Under the pieces are notes generated by a model that was not told the DNA's origin, did no database searches, and was given only the letters and a program-made list of their open reading frames with translations. A DNA stretch of 64,000 nt, from positions 4,485,501-4,549,500 of the forward strand of contig NZ_CP107996.1 of assembly GCF_036088315.1 (NCBI RefSeq). Reading direction: 5' to 3'. Made by a program: the position numbers and the translations under genes. Each line of letters opens with the position of its first letter. The first letter of the stretch is position 1. This stretch comes from Streptomyces sp. NBC_00344 (GTDB lineage: Bacteria; Actinomycetota; Actinomycetes; Streptomycetales; Streptomycetaceae). This document shows positions 54,944-64,000 of the stretch, one piece after another.

Positions 54944-56899
54944 TCAGGAGAAGTCGGCGACGTTCTTCTTGGTGACGACCTTGACCGGCACCTTCACCGC
55001 CTTCGGAACCTTCTTGCCCTGTGCGGCGGCAACCGCGTTGCGCACGGCGAGCCTGCCGAGCTCCGCCGGCTGCTGGGCGACCGACGCGTAGAGCGTGCCG
55101 GCCCGGACCGCCTTGAACCCGTCGGGGGTCCCGTCGAAACCGACCACCGAGACGGAATTGCCGGCCTTGCTGCCCAGTGCCTTGATCGCACCGAGGGCCA
55201 TCTCGTCGTTCGCGGCGAAGACCCCGGTAACCCCGTGGTGCGCCTGCAGCATGTTGGTCATCACGTCGAGGCCCTTGGTGCGGTCGAAGTCCGCGGGCTG
55301 GCTCGCGACCACCGTGATGTCCGGATAGGCCTTGATGCCTTCGGCGAAGCCCTGTTCGCGCTCACGGCCGGCCGAGGTGCCCGCGGTGCCCTGCAGTTCG
55401 ACGATCCGGCCCTTGCCGCCGAGCTTCCCGGCCAGTGTCTTCGCGGCGAGCTTGCCGCCAGCGATGTTGTCGGAGGCGACCAGGGTCGCCACATCAGCCT
55501 TGTTGACGCCCCGGTCGGCGGCGATCACCGGGATGTGCGCCGTGTTGGCGGACCGGACCGAGGGGCCCGCCGCGTCGGAGTCCACCGGGTTGATGATGAT
55601 GGACTTGACGCCCGAACTGGTGAAGTTCTGTATCTGGTTGGCCTGCTGGGACGCGTCGTTCTGGGCGTCGGTCGCGGTGAAACCGACATCCTCGGCCTTG
55701 GCCTCCTGCTGGGCACCCGCCTTCATCTGGACGAAGAAGGGGTTGTTCATGGTGGACAGGGAGAGACCGACCTTGAGCCTGGTGCCCGACGAACCCGAAT
55801 TGAAGAAGGACACACCGGCCGCCACAGCAGCCACACAGACCACGGCGATCGAGATCTTCACGGCTTGCGGGCCCTTGCGGCCCGGCCCGCCGGCGCCGGC
55901 CGCAGCCGTCGGGCCGGTACCCGACCCGGCGCGCCGGCGCAGCGTGTCCAGCAGCACCGCCAGCGCGATGACCACACCGATCACGACCTGCTGCCAGAAG
56001 GCGGACACCGAGAGGAGGTTCAGGCCGTTCCGCAGCACGGCGAGGATCAGGGCGCCGATCAGGGTGCCGGACGCCTTGCCGACACCGCCGGAGAGGCTGG
56101 CGCCCCCGATGACGACCGCCGCGATCGCGTCGAGTTCGTACCCCTGAGCGGCCTGCGGCTGGGCGGAGGAGAGCCGTGAGGCGAGGACGATGCCCGCGGC
56201 AGCGGCGAAGAGGCCGGAGAGCGCGTAGATCACGAGCTTCTGCCGCTTGACCCGCAGACCGGAGAGCCGGGCCGCTTCCTCGTTGCCGCCGATCGCGTAC
56301 ATCGAACGCCCGATGTAGGTACGGGACAGCACCAGGGCGGTGATCAGCCCCATCACGATCATCACGATGACCGGGACCGGAAGCCAGCCGCCGAGCGTGT
56401 CGCCGAGCGAGGAGACCGAGCCGGGAAAGGCGATGGGGGAGCCCTGCGAGATGACCAGCGAGAGGCCGCGGCCGATCGAGAGCATGGCCAGCGTCGCGAT
56501 GAACGGCGGGAGTTTGCCGTACGAGACGAGCATGCCGTTGACCAGACCGCAGGCGACACCCGTACCGATGGCGAGGACCACGGCGAGCCACACCGGCAGC
56601 CCCTCGGAGGTCGCCGTCCAGGCCAGCACGGTCGCCGACAGCGCGGCCACCGAACCGACCGAGAGGTCGATGCCCGCCGACACGATCACAAAGGTGACAC
56701 CGAACGCCAGGATCGCCGTCACGGCGGCCTGTACCCCGACGTTCAGCAGGTTCTGCGTGGTGAGGAAGTCGCCGGACAGCAGCGACATCGCCACCACCAG
56801 GACCACCAGGGCGCTGAGTGCGCCGTTGTCGAGCAGGATGCGGCGGACCGCGGAGGCGCCACGCGCGCCCGTTGTGCTCAGATGCGTGTCAGCGGTCAC
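54944..56899 (-). CDS. Fused ribose ABC permease (RbsC) and substrate-binding protein (RbsB)
   Basis: The 651-residue chain joins two normally separate proteins. Residues 1 to about 325 are the RbsC-type permease (several membrane helices, 'GIDLSVGSVAALSATVLAWT', 'AVVIGGASLSGGVGKASGTL'). A Gly/Pro-rich linker and one membrane helix (about 350-365) lead to a binding domain (about 375-651: 'LKVGLSLSTMNNPFFVQMKA', 'SIIINPVDSDAAGPSVRSA'), which would face outside and be tethered. The known S. coelicolor counterpart SCO2747 is annotated as a bifunctional binding and transport protein. GTG 56899 overlaps rbsA by 11 bases. Confidence 0.92.
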   Translation of the reverse strand: MTADTHLSTTGARGASAVRRILLDNGALSALVVLVVAMSLLSGDFLTTQNLLNVGVQAAVTAILAFGVTFVIVSAGIDLSVGSVAALSATVLAWTATSEGLPVWLAVVLAIGTGVACGLVNGMLVSYGKLPPFIATLAMLSIGRGLSLVISQGSPIAFPGSVSSLGDTLGGWLPVPVIVMIVMGLITALVLSRTYIGRSMYAIGGNEEAARLSGLRVKRQKLVIYALSGLFAAAAGIVLASRLSSAQPQAAQGYELDAIAAVVIGGASLSGGVGKASGTLIGALILAVLRNGLNLLSVSAFWQQVVIGVVIALAVLLDTLRRRAGSGTGPTAAAGAGGPGRKGPQAVKISIAVVCVAAVAAGVSFFNSGSSGTRLKVGLSLSTMNNPFFVQMKAGAQQEAKAEDVGFTATDAQNDASQQANQIQNFTSSGVKSIIINPVDSDAAGPSVRSANTAHIPVIAADRGVNKADVATLVASDNIAGGKLAAKTLAGKLGGKGRIVELQGTAGTSAGREREQGFAEGIKAYPDITVVASQPADFDRTKGLDVMTNMLQAHHGVTGVFAANDEMALGAIKALGSKAGNSVSVVGFDGTPDGFKAVRAGTLYASVAQQPAELGRLAVRNAVAAAQGKKVPKAVKVPVKVVTKKNVADFS

Positions 56900-58433
56900 G
56901 ACGGGCCTCTGCTTCCTTCGTTCCGGTGTGAGGGGTGGAGGGGGCCGCGGTGGTGACGGCGAGCGCCATCACCGCGTCCTGGGTGGCTTCGGCAGCGGCG
57001 AGTTCGCCGGCGATCCGGCCATGGGCCATCACCAGCACCCGGTCGCTCATCCCGAGCACCTCGGGCAGATCGCTGGAGATCATCAGCACCGCGTGACCGG
57101 ACGCTGTCAGCTCGTTGATCAGCTGATAGATCTCGACCTTGGCGCCGACGTCGATACCGCGGGTCGGCTCGTCGAGGATCAGCACCCTGGTGTCGGCGAG
57201 CAGCCATTTGCCGATGACGACCTTCTGCTGGTTGCCGCCGGACAGGGTGCGTACGTGCTGGCCGAGTCCCGCCATCCGTACGCCGAGCTGCCCGGCGATC
57301 CGCGCCGCGGCGCTCTGCTGGCCCTTGAGGTCCACCAGACCGGCACGGGTGGCGGACCGCAGGGTGACCAGGCCGAGGTTCTCCTGGACCGACGCGTCCA
57401 GCACCAGGCCCTGGCCCTTGCGGTCCTCGGGCACCAGCCCGATTCCCGCGCTCATCGCGGCGCTCACATCGTGCCGGGTCAGCTGTCTGCCGATGACGTC
57501 GACGGTGCCCGAGTCATAGGGATCGGCGCCGAAGACCGCGCGGGCGACCTCGGTCCGCCCCGCGCCGACCAGACCGGCCAGGCCGACCACCTCGCCCGCC
57601 CGCACCTCGAAGCTGACGTCCTGGAAGTGACCGCCCCTGCTCAGCCCGCGCACCGAGAGCAACGGCTCACCGGCCTCGGGGCGTTCGCGGGGGAACTGCT
57701 GCTCGATGGAGCGGCCCACCATCAGCCGGACCAGTTCGGCCTCGGGGGTGGACGCGGGCACCTGGTCGATGCTGCGCCCGTCGCGCAGCACGGTGACCCG
57801 GTCACCGAGCGCGGCGATCTCCTCCAGATGGTGGGTGATGAAGATGATGCCGACGCCGTCCGAGCGCAGGCTGCGGACCAGTTCGAAGAGCTTCTCCACC
57901 TCACCCGATGTGAGCACGGCGGTCGGCTCGTCCATGATCAGGACCTCGGCCTCGAGGCTGAGCGCCTTGGCGATCTCCACCATCTGCAGCCGGGCGATGC
58001 CCAGTTCGCGCACGATGGTCCTTGGCGACACGTCGACCCCGACCCGGCGCAGCAGTTCCCCGGCGTCCGCCTCCATCCGGGCCCGGTCGATCATCCCGAA
58101 GCGCCGCGGCTGGCGGCCGAGGAAGATGTTCTCGGCGACCGTCAGATCCGGCACCAGGTTGAACTCCTGGTAGATGGTGGCGATACCGAGACGCTCGGCG
58201 TCCTGCGCACCGTGGATGCGCACTTCACGGCCACCGGCGAGGATCCGGCCGCTGTCCGGGCGGTAGGCGCCCGAGAGCATCTTGATGAGGGTGCTCTTGC
58301 CCGCACCGTTCTCGCCGAGCAGTACGTGGACCTCGCCGCGACGGAGATCGAAGTCGACGCTGTCGAGGGCGACCACGCCGGGGAAGGTCTTGCGTATGGC
58401 TTCGATACGCAGCAACTCGTCGGGGTTGCTCAC
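56889..58433 (-). CDS. rbsA: Ribose ABC transporter ATP-binding protein
   Basis: The 514-residue protein has two ATPase domains. Domain 1 has Walker A 'GENGAGKST' (about 37-45) and 'LGIARLQMVEIAKALSLEAE', domain 2 has signature 'LSGGNQQKVVIGKWLLADTR' and 'ILDEPTRGIDVGAK' (about 425-455). Both belong to the carbohydrate-uptake CUT2 type. GTG 58433 overlaps the rbsR stop (GTGA), with AGGAGC upstream. Confidence 0.94.
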   Translation of the reverse strand: MSNPDELLRIEAIRKTFPGVVALDSVDFDLRRGEVHVLLGENGAGKSTLIKMLSGAYRPDSGRILAGGREVRIHGAQDAERLGIATIYQEFNLVPDLTVAENIFLGRQPRRFGMIDRARMEADAGELLRRVGVDVSPRTIVRELGIARLQMVEIAKALSLEAEVLIMDEPTAVLTSGEVEKLFELVRSLRSDGVGIIFITHHLEEIAALGDRVTVLRDGRSIDQVPASTPEAELVRLMVGRSIEQQFPRERPEAGEPLLSVRGLSRGGHFQDVSFEVRAGEVVGLAGLVGAGRTEVARAVFGADPYDSGTVDVIGRQLTRHDVSAAMSAGIGLVPEDRKGQGLVLDASVQENLGLVTLRSATRAGLVDLKGQQSAAARIAGQLGVRMAGLGQHVRTLSGGNQQKVVIGKWLLADTRVLILDEPTRGIDVGAKVEIYQLINELTASGHAVLMISSDLPEVLGMSDRVLVMAHGRIAGELAAAEATQDAVMALAVTTAAPSTPHTGTKEAEARRDR

Positions 58434-59467
58434 CGGTTGCTCCTGTTCGTCGTGGGGGCCGCTGGGCGCGGGGGATTCGGCTCGCCGCACGAGCGTCTGA
58501 TCACCAGCCGGGCGGGCAGGATCGCGGACTGCGGCTGCCTGCCCTCGAGCCGGTCGACCAGCGCCCGCACGGCGGCCCTGCCGAGTTCACCGGTCGGCTG
58601 GGCGATGGCGGTGACCGGTGGATCGGTGTGCACGAACCACGGGATGTCGTCGAAGGCCGCCAGCGCGATGTCCTCGGGGATCCGCAGACCCCGGCCGCGG
58701 ATCGCGTCCATGGCCCCGAGAGCCATCAGGTTGTCGGCGGCGAACACCACGTCCGGCGGCTCGGCGAGCGAGAGGAAGCGGCCGGTCTCCCGGCGGCCGC
58801 TGTCCGCCTGGAAGTCGCCGTGCCCGATGTACGCCTCGGGAAGCGGGAGTCCGTGGTCGTGCAGCGCGTCGCGGAAGGCCTCGATGCGCTCGTTTCCGGT
58901 GGTCGTGGTGGCCGGGCCCGCGATGATGGCGAGTCTGCGGTGGCCGATGCCGTACAGATGGGCGACCAGTTCGCGGACCGCGGCGCGGCCGTCGGACCGT
59001 ACGACGGGGACATCGACGCCGGGGATCCAGCGGTCGACGAACACCATCGGGGTGCCGGCCCGGACCGCGTCCAGCATCAGCGGGGAGCCGCCGTCGGTGG
59101 GGCTCACCAGCAGGCCGTCGATGCGACGGTCGAGGAGGGTGCGGACGTGGTGGTCCTGGAGGGCGGGCTGCTCGTCGGCGTTTCCGATGATGACGCTGTA
59201 GCCGTGTGCCCGGGCCTCGTCCTCCACCGAACGGGCCAGCTCGGTGAAGTAGGGGTTCATGACGTCACTGATGACCAGGCCGAGCGTACGGGTCCGGTCG
59301 GTGCGCAGCGATCTGGCGACCGCGTTGGGCCGGTAGCCCAGGGCCTCGACGGTGGCCAGAACCCGGGCTCGGGTGTCCGGGCGGACCGAGGGGTGGCCGT
59401 TCAGGGCACGGGACACCGTGGCGACGGAAACGCCGGCACCGGCTGCGACGTCCTTGATGCTCGCCAT
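58430..59467 (-). CDS. rbsR: Ribose operon repressor (LacI family)
   Basis: The 345-residue protein has the LacI helix-turn-helix ('SIKDVAAGAGVSVATVSRAL', residues 3-22) and an effector domain that binds ribose. It is first in the rbs operon, so it is autoregulated through the two operators at 59495-59532. The ligand is inferred from the genes it heads. Confidence 0.92.
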   Translation of the reverse strand: MASIKDVAAGAGVSVATVSRALNGHPSVRPDTRARVLATVEALGYRPNAVARSLRTDRTRTLGLVISDVMNPYFTELARSVEDEARAHGYSVIIGNADEQPALQDHHVRTLLDRRIDGLLVSPTDGGSPLMLDAVRAGTPMVFVDRWIPGVDVPVVRSDGRAAVRELVAHLYGIGHRRLAIIAGPATTTTGNERIEAFRDALHDHGLPLPEAYIGHGDFQADSGRRETGRFLSLAEPPDVVFAADNLMALGAMDAIRGRGLRIPEDIALAAFDDIPWFVHTDPPVTAIAQPTGELGRAAVRALVDRLEGRQPQSAILPARLVIRRSCGEPNPPRPAAPTTNRSNR

Positions 59468-59494
59468 CGCAGGACCACCTCCTTGTGGGCCGCA

Positions 59495-59510
59495 TGGAAT
59501 CGATTACACG
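59495..59510. promoter_or_regulatory. RbsR operator 1
   Basis: TGGAATCGATTACACG, containing the palindrome AATCGATT, repeated identically 22 bases on. LacI-family spacing of two helical turns. Confidence 0.8.
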
Positions 59511-59516
59511 GGTGAT

Positions 59517-59532
59517 TGGAATCGATTACACG
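59517..59532. promoter_or_regulatory. RbsR operator 2
   Basis: Exact second copy of TGGAATCGATTACACG. The pair lies 28-65 bases upstream of the rbsR ATG. Confidence 0.8.
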
Positions 59533-59710
59533 ATCGCCGGTCAAGGGGTGGCGGGGCATCCGTGACTCGATCGTGATGGGGCGGGTGCGGCCCCGGAGCC
59601 GATGCGGTCCCGGCACCGTTCCGCTACGAGTGCGGCCTCCGCCGTCGGGAAGAGGCGCGGGCGCCGCTCCTCCGTGGTGGCCTGTCGGCCCCGGGCGGTA
59701 GCGTCGCTCC

Positions 59711-61984
59711 ATGTCCAACATGGCAGTGCTGGAAGGGGTCCTGGAACGGATCACCTACGCCAACGAGGAGAACGGCTACACCGTCGCCCGCGTCGACACC
59801 GGACGCGGGGGCGACCTGCTGACCGTCGTCGGCTCGCTGCTGGGCGCCCAGCCCGGCGAATCGCTGCGCATGGAGGGCCGCTGGGGCTCGCACTCCCAGT
59901 ACGGCAAGCAGTTCACCGTGGAGAACTACACGACGATCCTCCCCGCCACCATCCAGGGCATCCGGCGCTATCTCGGCTCCGGGCTCATCAAGGGCATCGG
60001 CCCGGTGATGGCCGACCGGATCACCACGCACTTCGGCACCGACACCCTCGATGTGATCGAGCAGGAGCCCAAGCGCCTCATCGAGGTCCCCGGCCTGGGG
60101 CCCAAGCGCACGAAGATGATCGGCGCGGCCTGGGAGGAACAGAAGGCCATCAAGGAGGTGATGATCTTCCTTCAGGGGGTCGGTGTCTCCACCTCGATCG
60201 CCGTCCGCATCTACAAGAAGTACGGCGACGCCTCGATCTCCGTGGTGCGTGACGAGCCCTACCGGCTGGCCGCCGACGTCTGGGGGATCGGCTTCCTCAC
60301 CGCCGACCGCATCGCCCAGGCCGTCGGCATTCCGCACGACTCACCGGAGCGGGTGAAGGCCGGGTTGCAGTACGCGCTGTCCCAGTCGACCGAGCAGGGG
60401 CACTGTTTCCTTCCCGAGGACCAGCTGATCTCCGACGCGGTGAAGCTGCTCCAGGTCGACACCGGCCTGGTCATCGAGTGTCTTGCCGAGCTGGCAGCGG
60501 AGGAGGGCGTGGTCAGGGAGCAGGTGCCGGGACCCGACGGCGGCGAGGAACGCGTCACCGCGGTCTACCTGGTCCCCTTCCACCGCGCCGAGCTCTCGCT
60601 CTCCGCGCAGCTGCTGCGATTGCTGCGCACCGACGAGGACCGGATGCCGGGCTTCCGGGACGTCGACTGGGAGAAGGCCCTGTCCTGGCTCGCGGAACGC
60701 ACCGGCGCTGAACTGGCCCCCGAACAGCAGGCGGCCGTCCGGCTCGCGCTCACCGAGAAGGTCGCCGTACTGACCGGCGGCCCCGGCTGCGGGAAGTCCT
60801 TCACCGTCCGCTCGGTGGTGGAGCTGGCCCGGGCCAGGAAGGCCAAGGTCGTGCTGGCCGCCCCCACCGGACGGGCCGCCAAGCGGCTCTCCGAGCTGAC
60901 CGGGGCCGACGCCTCCACCGTGCACCGCCTCCTCGAACTCAAGCCGGGGGGCGACGCGGCGTACGACAGGGACCGGCCGCTCGACGCGGATCTGGTGGTC
61001 GTCGACGAGGCGTCGATGCTCGATCTGCTGCTCGCCAACAAACTCGTCAAGGCGGTCGCGCCGGGAGCGCATCTGCTGCTGGTGGGCGATGTGGACCAGC
61101 TGCCGTCGGTCGGCGCGGGCGAGGTGCTGCGTGATCTTCTGGTGGCGTCGGGTCCGGTGCCGCGTGTGCGGCTCACCCGGATCTTCCGCCAGGCCCAGCA
61201 GTCGGGGGTGGTCACCAACGCGCACCGCATCAACTCGGGCAGTCACCCGATCACTCAGGGCCTGCCCGACTTCTTCCTCTTCGTCGAGGACGAGACCGAG
61301 GAGGCGGGAAGGCTCACGGTCGATGTGGCGGCCCGCCGGATCCCGCAGAAGTTCGGCCTGAACCCGCGCAGGGACATCCAGGTGCTGGCCCCCATGCACC
61401 GTGGCCCGGCCGGCGCCGGCACCCTCAACGCGCTGCTCCAGCAGGCGATCACCCCCGCGAGACCGGGACTGCCCGAGAAGAGATTCGGCGGGCGGGTCTT
61501 CCGGGTGGGAGACAAGGTCACGCAGATCAGAAACAACTATGACAAAGGCGCGAACGGAGTCTTCAACGGCACGGTGGGTGTGGTCACCGCGCTGGACCCG
61601 GACGATCAGAAGCTCACGGTCCTCACCGACGAGGACGAGGAAGTGCCCTACGACTTCGACGAGTTGGACGAGCTGGCGCACGCCTACGCGGTGACCATCC
61701 ACCGCTCACAGGGCAGCGAATATCCGGCGGTGGTCATTCCGGTCACCACCGGGGCCTGGATGATGCTCCAGCGGAACCTGCTCTACACCGCGGTGACCCG
61801 GGCCAGGAAGCTCGTCGTCCTCGTCGGCTCCCGCAAGGCCATCGGCCAGGCGGTGCGCACGGTCTCCGCGGGCCGGCGCTTCACCGCTCTGGACCACAGG
61901 CTGGCCGGAGGGAGACCCGACGGCGTGCCGTGGGAAACGTCACCCGGGCTTTCGGAACCGGGGCGAACAGGGCAGGATGAATAG
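59711..61984 (+). CDS. RecD2-like SF1 DNA helicase
   Basis: The 757-residue helicase has an N-terminal OB/HhH-like part ('LGSGLIKGIGPVMADRIT' near 92, 'VPGLGPKRTK' near 128), then SF1B motifs: Walker A 'LTGGPGCGKSFTVRS' with Lys362, motif II 'VVVDEASMLD', motif III 'LLVGDVDQLPSVGAG', motif IV-VI 'IFRQAQQSG', 'VTIHRSQGSEYPAVV' and 'LLYTAVTRARK'. RecD2 proteins work outside RecBCD in DNA repair and unwind 5'-3'. It is 32 bases before the citA leader. Confidence 0.92.
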   Translation: MSNMAVLEGVLERITYANEENGYTVARVDTGRGGDLLTVVGSLLGAQPGESLRMEGRWGSHSQYGKQFTVENYTTILPATIQGIRRYLGSGLIKGIGPVMADRITTHFGTDTLDVIEQEPKRLIEVPGLGPKRTKMIGAAWEEQKAIKEVMIFLQGVGVSTSIAVRIYKKYGDASISVVRDEPYRLAADVWGIGFLTADRIAQAVGIPHDSPERVKAGLQYALSQSTEQGHCFLPEDQLISDAVKLLQVDTGLVIECLAELAAEEGVVREQVPGPDGGEERVTAVYLVPFHRAELSLSAQLLRLLRTDEDRMPGFRDVDWEKALSWLAERTGAELAPEQQAAVRLALTEKVAVLTGGPGCGKSFTVRSVVELARARKAKVVLAAPTGRAAKRLSELTGADASTVHRLLELKPGGDAAYDRDRPLDADLVVVDEASMLDLLLANKLVKAVAPGAHLLLVGDVDQLPSVGAGEVLRDLLVASGPVPRVRLTRIFRQAQQSGVVTNAHRINSGSHPITQGLPDFFLFVEDETEEAGRLTVDVAARRIPQKFGLNPRRDIQVLAPMHRGPAGAGTLNALLQQAITPARPGLPEKRFGGRVFRVGDKVTQIRNNYDKGANGVFNGTVGVVTALDPDDQKLTVLTDEDEEVPYDFDELDELAHAYAVTIHRSQGSEYPAVVIPVTTGAWMMLQRNLLYTAVTRARKLVVLVGSRKAIGQAVRTVSAGRRFTALDHRLAGGRPDGVPWETSPGLSEPGRTGQDE

Positions 61985-62112
61985 GTTGGCGGCACTGAGT
62001 GCCGTGAATTAGCCCAATGGGCGACCCCGAGTGCACTCTGCTGAGCCAAGTGGGGGATGGTAGAGACAGTCAGGGCACCTCGAAGAAGAGGACGACGTCG
62101 GTGAGGGATGAC

Positions 62113-63402
<1,290 letters not shown>

Positions 63403-63769
63403 CCCCGAGTCCCGGTCGCCGCACCGCGCGAGAGCAGGTGCACGTATCGAAAAGCGCCCCGCCGCCGATCCCCCCACGGGTCGACGTACGGGGCGCTTTC
63501 CATTCCCCGGTCGGATTCCCCCCACGGGATCCGCTCCGGGCGTCTGGGTGCGCCGAAGCACTGCTGCGCGGTCTGCCGGGGTACGCACCCGACGGGAGGG
63601 CCGCTCAAAGCTCCCCGCGGTACGTGCCCCGGCCCACGCTTGCCTGGAGCGTCCCCCAAGACACTCCGTCGGATGTCCCCCAAGACATCCATGGCATCGC
63701 TCACTTAGACACTCGGGGCACCCGAATGGTTACCCCTTAAAGCATGTGATCTAAATCTCGATGTGAACG
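63403..63769. other. Gene-free region between citA and the P-type ATPase gene
   Basis: The 367 bases between convergent genes hold the citA terminator, a 13-bp direct repeat GTCCCCCAAGACA (63651-63663, 63675-63687), a small GGATGTC-CCCCAA-GACATCC hairpin (63671-63690), and an AT-richer stretch GTTACCCCTTAAAGCATG (63729-63746). No gene is seen. Confidence 0.5.
63449..63501 (+). terminator. citA terminator
   Basis: Arms GAAAAGCGCCCC and GGGGCGCTTTCC (63449-63460, 63490-63501) pair over at least 10 bp around a 29-base loop that may fold further. The plus-strand end reads CTTTCC. Confidence 0.6.
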
Positions 63770-64000
63770 TCATGTGAAGGTACGCAATCTCAGGCTGTTT
63801 GTCACTACGAACACCGAAGAGAACGCCATTGCGAAACCTGCGGTCATGGGGTTGAGCAGGCCCGCAGCCGCCAGAGGCAGGGCTGCGACGTTGTACGCGA
63901 AGGCCCAGAAAAGGTTGGCTCTGATGGTCCCCAGGGTCCGGCGGGCGAGCCTGATCGCGTCGGCGGCCGCCAGAAGATCTCCACGTACCAGGGTGAGGTC
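63770..64000 (-). CDS. 3' end of a P1B-type (copper) ATPase, cut by window edge
   Basis: Read on the minus strand, 76 residues end at TGA 63770. They contain the last two membrane helices of a heavy-metal P-type ATPase: '[20 protein letters not shown]' then '[20 protein letters not shown]' and the ending '[16 protein letters not shown]'. '[18 protein letters not shown]' is the hallmark of CopA/CtpA-type exporters that pump Cu+ out. Start and N-terminal metal-binding domains are outside the window. Too short to assign the metal with certainty. Confidence 0.85.
   Translation of the reverse strand, partial: DLTLVRGDLLAAADAIRLARRTLGTIRANLFWAFAYNVAALPLAAAGLLNPMTAGFAMAFSSVFVVTNSLRLRTFT

Noticed and set aside
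56340..59201. Long open frame (about 950 codons) on the plus strand through the rbs operon
   Set aside because: It is antisense to rbsCB, rbsA and rbsR, which have clear family motifs and RBS; high-GC DNA leaves long open antisense frames, and the translation has no recognisable domain.

Overview
The window is a stretch of linear-chromosome core from a Streptomyces species. The evidence is very high GC with strong third-position GC bias, GTG and TTG starts, ATGA/GTGA gene overlaps, a rare TTA codon in adpA, and a gene set that follows the S. coelicolor region from citA (SCO2736) to adpA/ornA (SCO2792-2793). The synteny claim is from memory of that genome, not from a search. The strain itself cannot be named from the sequence.

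Layout. 0-5 kb: end of a LacI-type regulator, an amidase-like protein without a signal peptide, tRNA-His, oligoribonuclease (orn), the developmental regulator adpA with its bldA-type TTA codon, and a small membrane protein. 5-10 kb: a universal stress protein behind a CsoR-like palindrome, then an amino-sugar neighbourhood: glmS with a small upstream partner gene, a previously easy-to-miss 34-residue zinc-ribbon ORF, and a secreted GH20 hexosaminidase behind a DasR-like site. 10-17.4 kb: the complete desferrioxamine locus desEF and desABCD, with two iron-box promoters. 17.7-19.5 kb: a GAF-SpoIIE phosphatase-HATPase regulator. 19.6-26 kb: a leucine/isovalerate degradation operon (acyl-CoA dehydrogenase, HMG-CoA lyase, biotin-dependent carboxylase alpha and beta) with a divergent TetR gene and two operator-like palindromes. 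26-29 kb: a putative phosphatase, a TesB thioesterase and a second acyl-CoA dehydrogenase. 29-35 kb: a PucR regulator divergent from a transporter-ureohydrolase-ThDP enzyme operon, probably for guanidino compounds. 35-45 kb: a beta-lactamase-fold secreted protein, a single-chain ABC exporter, two unknown secreted proteins, an S37 tripeptidyl aminopeptidase and a Tat-exported GH3 N-acetylglucosaminidase. 45-53 kb: LysR/EamA, a MarR-GNAT fusion coupled to a sugar isomerase, then a LacI-controlled three-gene cassette (Gfo/Idh/MocA dehydrogenase, DUF993, sugar isomerase). 53.5-59.5 kb: a five-gene ribose operon rbsR-A-CB-K-D in which permease and binding protein are fused. 59.7-64 kb: RecD2-like helicase, citrate synthase, and the 3' end of a copper-type P-ATPase cut by the window edge.

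How the genes work together. Several modules carry self-contained regulation visible in the DNA: iron boxes over the des promoters, a TetR pair over the leucine operon, LacI palindromes over the sugar cassettes and a DasR-like element over the hexosaminidase. Cell-wall amino-sugar recycling recurs (glmS, GH20, GH3). The least understood functional unit is the Gfo/DUF993/isomerase cassette at 50.1-53.3 kb. The main structural curiosities are the fused RbsC-RbsB, the asymmetric single-chain ABC exporter, a perfect 18-bp hairpin inside the start of tesB, and a 13-bp tandem array that begins at the stop codon of the ThDP-enzyme gene.
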